The translations under genes were made by a program, and so were the position numbers. The notes beneath the pieces are model-generated. The model did not search any database. It saw nothing but the letters and a program-made list of their open reading frames with translations, and was not told the DNA's origin. From Isoetes taiwanensis (lineage: Eukaryota > Streptophyta > Lycopodiopsida > Isoetales > Isoetaceae), in assembly GCA_021234155.1 (NCBI GenBank), contig JAJEKV010000020.1:2219275-2283274 (forward strand): DNA of 64,000 nt, given 5' to 3'. Position 1 is the first letter of the stretch, and every line of letters begins with the position of its first letter. Below, piece after piece: positions 12,267 through 23,299 of this stretch.

Positions 12267-12400
12267 ATGCAAGCTATGTTGGATAAACATACGTTGTTTG
12301 GAAAGAGCAATACAAGTAATAATATTGGAGCAAGGAGCAGCATGATGGATAAAATAGCAAGCTTGGATAATTTTGATGGAATGACGCATCTCTCAATCAG
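12267..12400 (+). pseudogene. Decayed locus A-type exon, B copy 2
   Basis: Same sequence as 7712-7845, again ending TCTCAATCAG|GT. See the copy 1 entry for the alignment to locus A. Confidence 0.5.
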
Positions 12401-12735
12401 GTCTTTCCTTGTTTTTATGCAGTTAATGAGGCATTACATGATATGCTTTAAGCTAGTGTTGCAGTAAGATGCATGTGGTTTTTTTCCCACTATTTGCCTT
12501 CTATTCTAACTAATGTACAGTGGCACTGCCCATGGGGCATATCCAGTTAACAATAAGTCACGTCATTTGCAAAAATCGTGATCAAATGAGGAAGTTATAC
12601 TAGCATAATTTACCGTTATGAAACAGGAAGTATTTGCTACTCTTATTACTTCATTTAAAATTGTTATCATGTTGCACATTCAATAATAATCTCTGATTCA
12701 TTACCTTTTGTTAAGGTTGATGGGCGATAAGCCAT

Positions 12736-12823
12736 GAAATTCCTTTGCTTACCTGTTGGCCAGCACATTGTTACCCTCATTAGGCTAATATTTGTGTTCT
12801 TGGCTGCAGGTAACCGGAGTTTC
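12736..12823 (+). ncRNA. Conserved intronic hairpin, B copy 2
   Basis: Same pairing as 8181-8268, with one change beside the 3' arm (AACCGGAG for AACCTGAG) that does not affect the core stem. Confidence 0.6.
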
Positions 12824-15203
12824 TTCTACCTACTCCATTTTATCATTTCTTTGATAAAGAAGGTTAGCACGGAGCACTCGAAAGATTGCATCTCCAATAC
12901 ATGAGGTTCTTCAATGATTTTCTCACAATCAGAGATGACCTTAGTCTTCAAGAACAGAAAATTATTTTCAAACTCTTCAGGTTGTATCACTTTCTCAACC
13001 TCGTCTGCAGTAAATATAAGGCAGCACCAAAGGTCTGAATTATGATTCTAGCTTTATTTGCCTCTAGTAAATGGACAGGCTGTGTAAAACGCTATGATTT
13101 TAGCTTTATTTGCCTCTAGTAAATGAACAGGCTGTATGAATACTGCCACATTATCCCAGCTGTTTGAAAAGCTTCTTTGACTATTTTTTTTGGAACTTGA
13201 ACAAGTCCACCACATGTAACTGTAAAGATGGTCTTTCTAGCAAGCTTTTATATTCTGAAAAGTTGCCTTAAACCTTTTTCATTGGCTGCATTTGTGGCTT
13301 ACATAGATTACCATACTGCAAGAATATCTCAGTTGCACTCTAAATTAGCTGTACTACTTTGTTGAAAATAATGGTATATCATTCCATAGATGGGCTTTAT
13401 TTTCTAGAATGATGGCTTTCCGAATAATACAAAGTGCATGCCCCCCCATAAGAACACATTGTCTTATGCAAGATGGTGCATATTAGATGTTGTTTTGCGT
13501 TATTGTTTGGCTGCGTAAACCTCGTATTGGTTTCCTGATAAAGTATATGGATCGCTAAAAAGGTATTCATGTTCTATTATACAAGTGTCTTGATTAAACC
13601 AAGGCTACTGGTGTATCATGTTGCTGATCATGTTAAACATAGCACTCTTGCATTGTCTTAAATGTATACGGAAAAATGGCTCTTGCAATTGTTGCTTCGT
13701 GAACTCTTAAGCATGCTTATCTACACATTTCTATTGGTTAGTACTCTATTGGCATAGTTGTAGGATCTGTTCAAAATAGTGCTGGTATGAACATTCTTTT
13801 ATTTTGTGACTTGCATTGAATAGTTCAGGTAAAACTTATCAGCATATGTGTTTGACCTATAAAGTGGCGTCATCATCATCATTCTTTGTAAACAATGATT
13901 TATAACTTGAAATGGTCTGTTGTACATGCTTTCTGAAATACAAACTCTCAATATATGGAGCCCGGGAGCATACTAGGCATTAAGGTTTTTGATTGAAATC
14001 ACTGGAAAAAAGCATGTACATGACTTTGTAGCATCTTTAGGATGGCACTTCTGTTTGTATGAACAGTCTAAATCTTTGAAACTTGAATGCATGTACTTGA
14101 TTGGATTATTGTATAAACCAGACTACATGGCACCTCTATAAGATTGTCCTCAATATAAAAAATGGAACTGATAAGTCTGACCAGGCTGAGATATCTCGGT
14201 CTGTGTTAGATGTCTGGTACTGGTCTTAGGATCAGGCCCGGGCTTGTATATATTCTGCGCCTTCAGTTTACTGGTTTAACCGGTAGGGGTCTTATGAGGG
14301 TTCCATGTACACGGTTTATGCATTATGTCTACATTATTTTTTCTGAATTTATCCATAGATTTGCACATAAAATGACTGTGATGCATTTTACTTACTCACA
14401 AGCTCGTATACTGTTGATCTTCCAAGTCTTGTTTTCTATGTTGGTTCTGTCTAACAAAAGTGGAACTTAACAGGAAGGTGCTGAAAAGTCCATTGGACAA
14501 ACATCCGCTGCAAATGAGAACAAATGAGAACAACAAGGAAGAACAAGAAGCAACTAATGTGTGGTACCCTGAACTCAAGGCATAGGGCTATAATTTGCTA
14601 GGACGGCCTGCTCCAAACCAGGCTATGCAAACGGAGGGAGCAATTGAGGTTCCCAAATATGATCTGTTTTCCAAAGGCATGGTTACAATTTGTTTGGATA
14701 GCCTGCTGCAAACCAGCTGGTGCAAACAGTACTTTCAAGCATTCTTGCATGTAAAAATGGTATGTTACTTTATATACACGTTTATGCTTGATCTTAGTTC
14801 ATCTCCACAAAGTAAATATTAACATGGATTTTACAAAGGCTCGGTTGGCACAGATCAAGTGATCACATGAGTATACTTGTGTTTCGGCTTGTTTCAAAAA
14901 ATAACAAACAGTTTCAATGCCTACATAGGCATTACATGAAAGAGTTTGATCTCTGGATCATACATTACTAGCATTCATGAAAATGACATTGGTGATCCTG
15001 AATTAGTTCCACGGAACATACTGCACAACAATCCTTCTTTTTCTGCTGATGACTTAAATGAATGAGTACAATACAATATCAACACTCTCTCGGAAGGGCT
15101 CTAAATACACAAGTAAGTATATTATGTCAATTCTTTACATTTCTGTTTTCATATCTTATTTTAGGGAGGCAAAATTCCTATTGGAACACATAGGTTGCAG
15201 GAT

Positions 15204-15309
15204 GGGTCCCTATGTACATAGGGACCCCTCCTGATCCCTATGTACTAAAACCAGGGGCCCTATCTTGCTTCCCGGAAGGAGGTAGGCTAAAATTATATAT
15301 ATATAAATA
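15204..15309 (+). promoter_or_regulatory. Perfect 24-bp palindrome plus TATA tract, end of unit B copy 2
   Basis: Same element as 10655-10760, one unit downstream, ahead of B copy 3. Confidence 0.5.
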
Positions 15310-16822
15310 TATACATATATATTCAATGGCTGGCTTAGGCACAATTTGACTTATTTCTCGAACCAATTATCTAGACACTGGCTAAGGTGCTATGGACTCT
15401 TTATGCTCTTGCAACACTCCAGAATTTTCATTTATCGAACTTACTTGCCCATATGGGCATCTTGTGTTAACTGATAGGCTGGCATAGGCTTTACTGATAC
15501 TGCAGATGTAGATGGTTTTGCTAGAGACTTAAGTAACCATGTTATGATGGCATATAATAAAACACATCATTACATTTGTCCTAAGGTCGGCATATAGGCG
15601 CAGCGGTAACACCACCAGATGGAGTTGTGGCCCAAGAGATTGTTCTTGGCCCATTGTTCTGAGCAATGTTGGAGATCGTCGATTATGGCAAGGAATTTTG
15701 CAAAATGTATTCAAGAGGTTGATCCCAACTCACTTAGAAGATTATCAAGTGACACATGCCGCCATGACATGATAACTAGGTATGTGGAAAATCCATATAT
15801 TATATTTTTTATGTCTAGTATCTCCACATTTTTGTTACATATGGCTCTTCAATTTTGTAGAATCTTGATGATGCTTTTATACATTTGCACATTTGGGCAA
15901 AATAATACTTCTTTGGACTATGGCTCCTTCGTAAGAAAAGGGGCACCACATATTTGGATGTGTACTTTATATAAAGGCTTTCCAAAAGGCCTTTGAAAAG
16001 AAAAGGCATGCATGTTTTCCATGCATGCTTTGGGGCCAAGTGTCTTGAAAAACCAAGTCAACTCTTTCATGCATGTGATTGCTTTTAGGACACACTTGGT
16101 GCAGGAATGACACGATCTTTGTAAAGAGCATTTTAATGGTTTTGTTGAGTCTTTACATTTTCATAGAGTATATAGACTGACAGTCGCACCCCACCTCGGA
16201 TATGGTTTGCCTCCATGAACAATGGGCAAAATGTTGGATGCCATGGTCAAGGTTATCTAAAATATATTGGCATCTTTTCACGCACTTTTATCAATTTGTT
16301 TGTGAATACGTCTACATCCACTTCTCGTACACTAGTATATGGTCCGGCAATACTGCATACCCACTTGAGCGTGATACCTCGATACAAAAGTTTTTAGGGT
16401 TCACATGAGCCAAAGAGAAACGACGGTCGGGGTTTATGTGAAAATCTTCCACACGAATTATGGCGAGCAACGACCACTGCAAAGACACTTCATGCCTTGG
16501 TACGAAAAGCATTAATTCTATGAATCTCCAAGAGGTATGACTTTACTTAAACAAAGGATGACAAGTTTGGACCATTTGAAAACAGTTCGAGAAATGGAAT
16601 TTGGCGCTATTTTGAGTTTTTGTTGCAAAGCGCATTTGGGCTATAGCAAGATCATTTAGCAATGAGAAGAGCTTGCTTAAAAGCTTAGCTCGATAGAATC
16701 GCCTACATGGTGATAAAAGGGAGGTTCTTGTAGTATTCTAGTCCGATACAAGGACTAGAACAACGGATTCGAGATAATGTTAGGCAAAGCAAGACAAATG
16801 CAAGCCTTGGCATCTGTTCTGA

Positions 16823-16956
16823 ATGCAAGCTATGTTGGATAAACATACGTTGTTTGGAAAGAGCAATACAAGTAATAATATTGGAGCAAGGAGCAGCATG
16901 ATGGATAAAATAGCAAGCTTGGATAATTTTGATGGAATGACGCATCTCTCAATCAG
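16823..16956 (+). pseudogene. Decayed locus A-type exon, B copy 3
   Basis: Same sequence as the copy 1 exon and unchanged in this core, although the surrounding copy 3 sequence carries many small CAG/CTG-site differences. Confidence 0.5.
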
Positions 16957-17292
16957 GTCTTTCCTTGTTTTTATGCAGTTAATGAGGCATTACATGATAT
17001 GCTTTAAGCTAGTGTTGCAGTAAGATGCATGTGGTTTTTTTTCCCACTATTTGCCTTCTATTCTAACTAATGTACAGTGGCACTGCCCATGGGGCATATC
17101 CAGTTAACAATAAGTCACGTCATTTGCAAAAATCGTGATCAAATGAGGAAGTTATACTAGCATAATTTACGTTTATGAAACAGAAGTATTTGCTACTCTT
17201 ATTACTTCATTTAAAATTGTTATCATTGTTGCACATTCAATAATAATCTCTGATTCATTACCTTTTGTTAAGGTTGATGGGCGATAAGCCAT

Positions 17293-17379
17293 GAAATTCC
17301 TTTGCTTACCTGTTGGCCAGCACATTGTTACCCTCATTAGGCTAATATTTGTGTTCTTGGCTGCGGTAACCTGAGTTTC
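17293..17379 (+). ncRNA. Conserved intronic hairpin, B copy 3
   Basis: Same hairpin, but the 3' arm reads CTGCGGTAACC instead of CTGCAGGTAACC. This is a single-base loss at a CAG site that would remove the AG|GT; it may be a sequencing artefact (see findings). Confidence 0.5.
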
Positions 17380-18793
17380 TTCTACCTACTCCATTTTATC
17401 ATTTCTTTGATAAAGAAGGTTAGCCGCGAGCACTTTCGAAGATTGCATCTCCAATACATGAGGTTCTTCAATGATTTTCTCACAATCGAGATGACCTTAG
17501 TCTTCAAGAACGAAAAATTATTTTCAAACTCTTCAGGTTGTATCACTTTCTCAACCTCGTCTGCTTGATAAAAATATAAAGCAGCACCAAAGGTCCGAAT
17601 TATGATTCTAGCTTTATTTGCCTCTAGTAAATGGACAGGTTTGTGTAAAACGCTATGATTTTAGCTTTATTTGCCTCTAGTAAATGAACAGCTGTATGAA
17701 TCTTGCCACATTATCCCAAAATGTTTGAAAAGCTTCTTTGACTATTTTTTTTGGAACTTGAACAAGTCCACCACATGTAATCAGAAGATGGTCTTTCTAG
17801 CAAGCTTTTATATTCTGAAAAGTTGCCTTAAACCTTTTCATTGGCTGCATTTGTGGCTTACATAGATTACCATACCGCAAGAATATCTCAGGTTGCACTC
17901 TAAATTAGCTGTACTACTTTGTTGAAAATAATGGTATATCATTCCATAGATGGGCTTTATTTTCTAGAATGATGGCTTTCCGAATAATACAAAGTGCATG
18001 CCCCCCCATAAGAACACATTGTCTTATGCAAGATGGTGCATATTAGATGTTGTTTTGCGTTATTGTTTGGCTGCGTAAACCTCGTATTGGTTTCCTGATA
18101 AAGTATATGGATCGCTAAAAAGGTATTCATGTTCTATTATACAAGTGTCTTGATTAAACCAAGGCTACTGGTGTATCATGTTGCTGATCATGTTAAACAT
18201 AGCACTCTTGCATTGTCTTAAATGTATACGGAAAAATGGCTCTTGCAATTGTTGCTTCGTGAACTCTTAAGCATGCTTATCTACACATTTCTATTGGTTA
18301 GTACTCTATTGGCATAGTTGTAGGATCTGTTCAAAATAGTCTTTGTATGAACATTCTTTTATTTTGTGACTTGCATTGAATAGTTCGTAAAACTTATCAA
18401 AGATATGTGTTTGACCTATAAAGTGGCGTCATCATCATCATTCTTTGTAAACAATGATTTATAACTTGAAATGGTCTGTTGTACATGCTTTCTGAAATAC
18501 AAACTCTCAATATATGGAGCCCGGGAGCATACTAGGCATTAAGGTTTTTGATTGAAATCACTGGAAAAAAGCATGTACATGACTTTGTAGCATCTTTAGG
18601 ATGGCACTTCTGTTTGTATGAACAGTCTAAATCTTTGAAACTTGAATGCATGTACTTGATTGGATTATTGTATAAACCAGACTACATGGCACCTCTATAA
18701 GATTGTCCTCAATATAAAAAATGGAACCCATAAGTCCCGGTGAGACCAGCCGAGATATCTCTGATGCGTGTTAGATGTCCGGCAATCTTATAT

Positions 18794-18795
<2 letters not shown>

Positions 18796-18877
<82 letters not shown>
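18796..18877. repeat. (TA)n microsatellite ending the tandem array
   Basis: About 80 bp of uninterrupted TA. Copy 3 of unit B stops here, so the array both begins and ends in TA tracts. Confidence 0.95.
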
Positions 18878-18878
<1 letters not shown>

Positions 18879-19893
18879 AAAAGAATAGCCTGGAGTTGGG
18901 GCACGAAAGTGAACAAAAATGGAGCAAAAAGATATAAGACCTGATGCAGCTTGATAAAAAACATATGATCTAATACAGAAAGTCAGGGTGTGTGCACTAA
19001 AAGTGTGAATTAAATATTAAAAGAAAGGGGGTGCTATAGAAACCCAAGGGATAAAATTGGAGTAGTGATTAAAGGCATAGAAAGAAAAAATAATGTTACG
19101 GGATCATACCACTTACGGACTCCAAGGCTGTGTGGGGAACAGAATAGAGAATTTAGAAGAAATGAGTTTGAATGGTTATTACAGATAAGGGAAGTGCCAA
19201 AGACATGCAACAGGAAGTGAAAAGGATTAGTGAGAAGTGGCACACACAAATGCAAAGATGGGGAAAACCGGTAAGCATTTGGATTCTTGCATGTTGACAA
19301 GGCAGTACACTAATGGAAGACGTGAAAGAAAACAATAAAAATAAATGTGTAACCAGTAATAAGGGAAATTAACCAAAAGACGGAGATTATTTCTAGGATT
19401 GTTGACGTGGAAAATTATGTAGGTAAAATAGCAAACATACTACTTGTGTAGTTGGTAATAGGCAGCACATAAAGTGGCGGGGGTGCGAATCTTAGACTCC
19501 AAAGGTAAGATTATGCAATAGGAGTATAAAAGAGGTTTCCAAAAGAAACCTAACCAAACAAAAACGAATACTTTAGAAAATTTAGGTATAGGGCTGCTGC
19601 CGCTGTACACAGACCGCATCCGACCATGGAGAGGAAGATGGGTATCATTCACAGGTATGGAGAATAGAGCATGCAAGAGGAACACGGACGGAATAAAAAA
19701 GCCACACTCTTCAATGATGGCGAACCAGCTGGTCGCTAAAAGGTGGGCAGGCGCTTGGAACACAAGACAACAGACAGGTAAAATGATAAAAGGGGACAAA
19801 TAAACAGCCAGATTTGGATAACTCTAGATATGTTGGGATAAAGAAAGCTCGGATAAGTTTAGGTAATGATATAAAAGGAGTTGCTATCCTTAA
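18878..19893. other. Non-coding region upstream of locus C
   Basis: Purine-rich on the plus strand, no supported ORF; open frames on the minus strand are translations of pyrimidine-rich DNA. It probably holds the 5' flank of locus C. Confidence 0.4.
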
Positions 19894-20307
19894 GAGGAAC
19901 AAGGCAGACGTTTACACAGGTTCCGGAAGAAATCCAAGTGCTTAGGCGCCTGGAGTGCGCCTGGAATGACGAGAACAGAGGGATGCAGCAATAGGAGCAT
20001 GACAAGAACGCAGATGGTCAAACTAATTAAGGATGCAGGCATCAATCTGATTAGCCTGTGCAAAGCAGGGGGCGAGTCTACAACACAGCCCACCAAGGGT
20101 TTTCTGCAAGAAATTGTAAGCAAATACAATTTAGTAACGCCTGACACACCAGCTACTGGTGGTATTCAGAAGTTCGTCTGCGACAAAAGTAAGGGGCCAA
20201 ACAAAGACCAGATCGTCACAAGCATTGCAGATAACTCAGAACCTGAGGATGAGAACGAAAACATGGATGAAGAAGTCGAGGAGAGTGTGGATATTGCGCT
20301 AAATCAG
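19894..20307 (+). CDS. Locus C: exon with SAP-like segment and acidic tail
   Basis: Open from after a TAA at 19891 to CAG|GTTTTC at 20307/20308, a phase-0 donor exactly as in locus A. ATGs are at 19966 and 19999. The protein has a basic start, TRTQMVKLIKDAGI, then QPTKGFLQEIVSKYNL, GGIQKFV, and an acidic tail (SEPEDENENMDEEVEES) ending ALNQ. Aligned to locus A: RHKLIELLRKAGI, QPSKTQLMELCKLHKI, SITKFI, acidic tail, PLNQ. C has about ten extra residues between the first two helices. The exon is intact and conserved at protein level between two divergent loci, which argues for a real gene. Function unknown; a SAP/LEM-like nucleic-acid or chromatin-binding motif is a possibility. The hairpin follows 258 nt after the donor. 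Confidence 0.55.
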
Positions 20308-20564
20308 GTTTTCTAAACTTGTATATAGTGTATCCGATACAGTAAGCATTAAGTAAAGGTCATTGCATCTAATGACTGAAAAATAATTGAGTTAGCATTA
20401 AAGTTAGGTGTTCTTTGCTAAAGCATATGAAATCTGATAGCACAGACAGTAATGAAAGGTTGCTACAGCTAGTGACTAAAAATATGTTGGGTAATATTCA
20501 AGGTTTGTTGTTACAATGTATGCTGATATCTAATGTAAAATTTTATGGTGAAGGGCGAAGAGCC

Positions 20565-20657
20565 ATATAGAACAATAGCTTACCTGACGGCCCTAACTCG
20601 GTTACCATTATCATGCTAATCTGAGTTTTGTTTGGCTGCAGGTAACCTGTTCTATAT
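20565..20657 (+). ncRNA. Conserved intronic hairpin, locus C copy
   Basis: The best-formed copy. ATATAGAACA (20565-20574) pairs perfectly with TGTTCTATAT (20648-20657); TACCTG (20581-20586) with CAGGTA (20639-20644); CGGCC (20588-20592) with GGCTG (20634-20638) including one G-U; AACTC (20595-20599) with GAGTT (20623-20627). The loop has TTACC...ATGCTAAT. The outer and inner stems differ from A and B in sequence but keep pairing. A GGGCGAAGAGCCAT box precedes it. Confidence 0.65.
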
Positions 20658-21174
20658 CTCCATAAACTCATGTTTTTTGGATTGATGTGGATGCGATGCA
20701 AGAAGGAAAGCTACTAGCAGATCTCTATTTTCTGAGCAAAATGATTTCAAGACTTTGCATATTTTGTTTTCATGTTCCTAGTTGCCGAAATAACATTCTG
20801 GTAAGCAAATTTTACATGCTGTCATAAAGACATTTAAAATGGAAAATATGTGCTACATGAAAAGGGAAATACTGGCAGTTAGTAAAACGTGGAAATGTTG
20901 GAGAAAGACTGTAAGTAAACTCTGACACATGAAAGGAAGGTTTATCATTGCATAATTTTCTGATTAAGTTTTGGTATGCTAAAATGGCATAAGTATGGAA
21001 TAGGATGTTTACATTCTGAATTGAATAGGTGAAACATATCGGAATCTGGTTATCTGGTTACTAATAATAAAATATGGAACCAAGGTTGTTCATTAATCTA
21101 GGACTGGAAAATTGTAAAAAATAAATTATGCATGTTAAAGTATGTATAAGAACAGAATCATAATGGATTATAAG
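20658..21174. other. Non-coding, probable locus C intron
   Basis: AT-rich with no supported ORF. It ends at the left terminus of the 12.9-kb inverted-repeat element, which therefore seems to have landed in or behind locus C. Confidence 0.4.
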
Positions 21175-21206
21175 CATTAGAGTTTTTTTGAGATCAAATA
21201 AGGGCC
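21175..21206 (+). repeat. Left terminal inverted repeat of the 12.9-kb element
   Basis: Starts CATTAGAGTTTTTTTGAG and ends AAATAAGGGCC. The right copy at 34033-34064 is its reverse complement with one mismatch (A versus G at base 19). Confidence 0.85.
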
Positions 21207-21593
21207 CTTACTCGATGCCACGTCAAAAAGCTCGCGGCCAATGGGGAGCCGAGCTTGTACAGAACTTTTTCACCGAGCCTTGGTTTCGCGTTTCCAGGTG
21301 TCAACTGCACGTAGCTTCGGTAATGTCCGTGCCTCTAGCTTCGGGTGTCAGATTACACACGTGGCAATTATAACCGTTAGCTCCCGCCCTCAATTCCCGC
21401 CGTGTTTTTTCCACAACGAGTTTGCGCCGAAGATCGATTGCCCGCGCCAAAGGGAGCTTGGGTTCACTTTCGAACCGCCGACCTGCGCTAAAAGGGAGTT
21501 TCACCACGTAAAAACTTCGATCAAGGTAAAATCGCGTAGCCTTTCCTAGTATTTCGATTCCGCTCCACATTCGATTTGAATTCCGTGGACTAG

Positions 21594-22800
21594 ATGGCTA
21601 TAAGCTCTATCACAAATGGAAATGAGTTTGAAAGCTTCGTGGTGTCGACCGAGCTTTGTTACACTCCAACCTGCAATGCGAGGTGAATGGCGAGTCAAAA
21701 GATGCGGGAGAAATGATGTTTCACGCACATTGGAAGGCTTTGGTGGTCGGATTTCGATCGGGCAAAGAGATATTTGTACAAGTAAGGCATGTATACACTC
21801 CAACAGATATGGCAAAAGAAAAAATAAGCAAGTTTACGAACTTTCCCACGGTTAGAAGCAAATTGTGAGTATGTAATTCTATGCAATCCATATTCAAATT
21901 AGTTCAGCACTTATCCGGTTCCTTCCCATTCTCTCGTGTTTGTGTATATCCGATGTGGAGAACACCGCCTCTCTTCACACTCGATAAGCGATGTTTTCCA
22001 TTGCTTTCACCAAGATATGGGCTGCTTGTTGTTCAAGGTAGCACACCAAGCATGTTCGAGAAAGGGGTATATGGTTCGAGGTATGAATACTCTCCACGAA
22101 GATCCAAGCTAACCGAGCTTCCATTGCCCACTGTCCCGATTTATAACCGCAGCCTCGGATGCCACTTCTATCTTATTAGCACGGAGTAAGTTGTCGCAGA
22201 AATGTTCACGGCATTGAAGGAGAAGGGAGGAGTCTCATGGGCATGTGAAGATAAATTTAGGAATTGATCTGTTCATTGCCATATTCAAGAGCCGACAATG
22301 TAAAGAAGACCTTGAAGATGTTTACAGTTCAACAAATCGGCGGATTGTTTTTAGATAGTGTATTTCTTGAAGGTTGGAGTGCTCGACTTCACGATGGAGC
22401 TGAATGTACCGAATGCGTGATAAGTCGAGACACGGTTCGGTTCAGATATTGCATTCTAAGCAAACTCAGATGTCACTTTTAAGTATAGGAGATGGCGAAA
22501 TGTCCGTGAAGGAAGAAAGTACGCCCGATTCCTGTCGAACAAGATGACAATGATGGCACTCATTCCGTTGTCATAGACTTGAACATTCATAAGGATAATC
22601 ACCGTTCAAAAGTCCGAGAGCCGAGAGCGAGTGGTCTCTATTCGATGTTCGGCGCCAATTGGAGTTTGAGACAGACTTAAACTTCTTCCATTTCATGATA
22701 GATGGCCGTAAGGTGGGAAAGCGCAGAAAGAATGCTATAAATTGGGGTCATGCATGCCCCCCAAAGTCATATCTGTATATGAATCTATCTAATATAAATA
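21594..22800 (+). CDS. Unrecognised coding block 1 of the element (frameshifted)
   Basis: Begins with an ATG at 21594 (MAISSITNGNEFESFVVSTE), then continues in another frame through EMMFHAHWKALVVGFRSGKE and IFVQVRHVYTPTDMAKEKIS to about 21868. Further protein-like pieces follow at 21960-22190 and 22280-22480, with frame changes between them. The VQVRHVYTPTDM phrase faintly recalls BAH domains (V.VR.fYrPedT), but I would not name it on that. The block is bounded on the right by palindrome array 1. Confidence 0.3.
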
Positions 22801-22911
22801 TAAGTGATTGTTAACTGTAGATCTATTGTATATTAATTGCAAACATTTGCTTTCATTGGGATATAAGACTTAAAGTAGCCATGTTATGTACAACTCTGAT
22901 TGTGGATGTGT

Positions 22912-23280
22912 TTTCACACCGTACTTACGGTCTTGAAATTGTGGCTCTCATAAAATATGGAAGGGCCATTTTTTCGCACCGTAGCCACTCGGCTTAAAAT
23001 GTGCATAGCATAAAAAAAGAAAGGGGTATATTCGCACCGTAGCCACGGTGCGAAGTTATACATACAATAAGATATTGAAGTGTTGTTTTCGCACCGTAGC
23101 CACGATGCGAAAATGTGCACAGAATAAAAAATGGAATGGGTATTTTCGCACCGTAGCCACGGTGCGAAATTGTGAATAGAATAACTTATCGAAGTCTTGT
23201 TTTCGCACCGTAGCCACGGTGCGAATTTGTGCATAGCATAAATTAAGGAAGTGTTATTTTCGCATCGTTGCCACGTTCTT
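22912..23280. repeat. Palindrome array 1
   Basis: About seven units at ~57-bp spacing, each built on TTTCGCACCGTAGCCACGG with its reverse complement. The spacers share an AATTGTGCATAGAATAA-type phrase private to this array. The outer units are degenerate. It separates coding blocks 1 and 2. Confidence 0.85.
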
Positions 23281-23299
23281 AGTCTCTATTGCAAATCAA

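Larger units (their letters stand above)
10771..15319 (+). repeat. Tandem unit B, copy 2 (4,549 bp)
   Basis: Direct repeat of 6213-10770. Differences are mostly one to few bases at CAG/CTG sites, for example around 11775, 11810, 11860 and 11925. It contains the same ORF block, decayed exon, hairpin and terminal palindrome. Confidence 0.95.
15320..18797 (+). repeat. Tandem unit B, copy 3 (truncated, about 3.48 kb)
   Basis: Direct repeat of copies 1 and 2 that breaks off in the (TA)n tract at 18796, losing the last ~1.07 kb of the unit (second exon and palindrome). It has the most CAG/CTG-associated changes, such as CAG to CGAG or AAAG. Confidence 0.95.

Noticed and set aside
18709..18937. Poly(Ile-Tyr) open frames on both strands
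   Set aside because: Pure translation of the (TA)n tract; the same applies at 34499-34901.
21656..21868. BAH domain in block 1
   Set aside because: Only a short VQVRHVYTPTDM phrase is similar; the rest of the domain cannot be seen.
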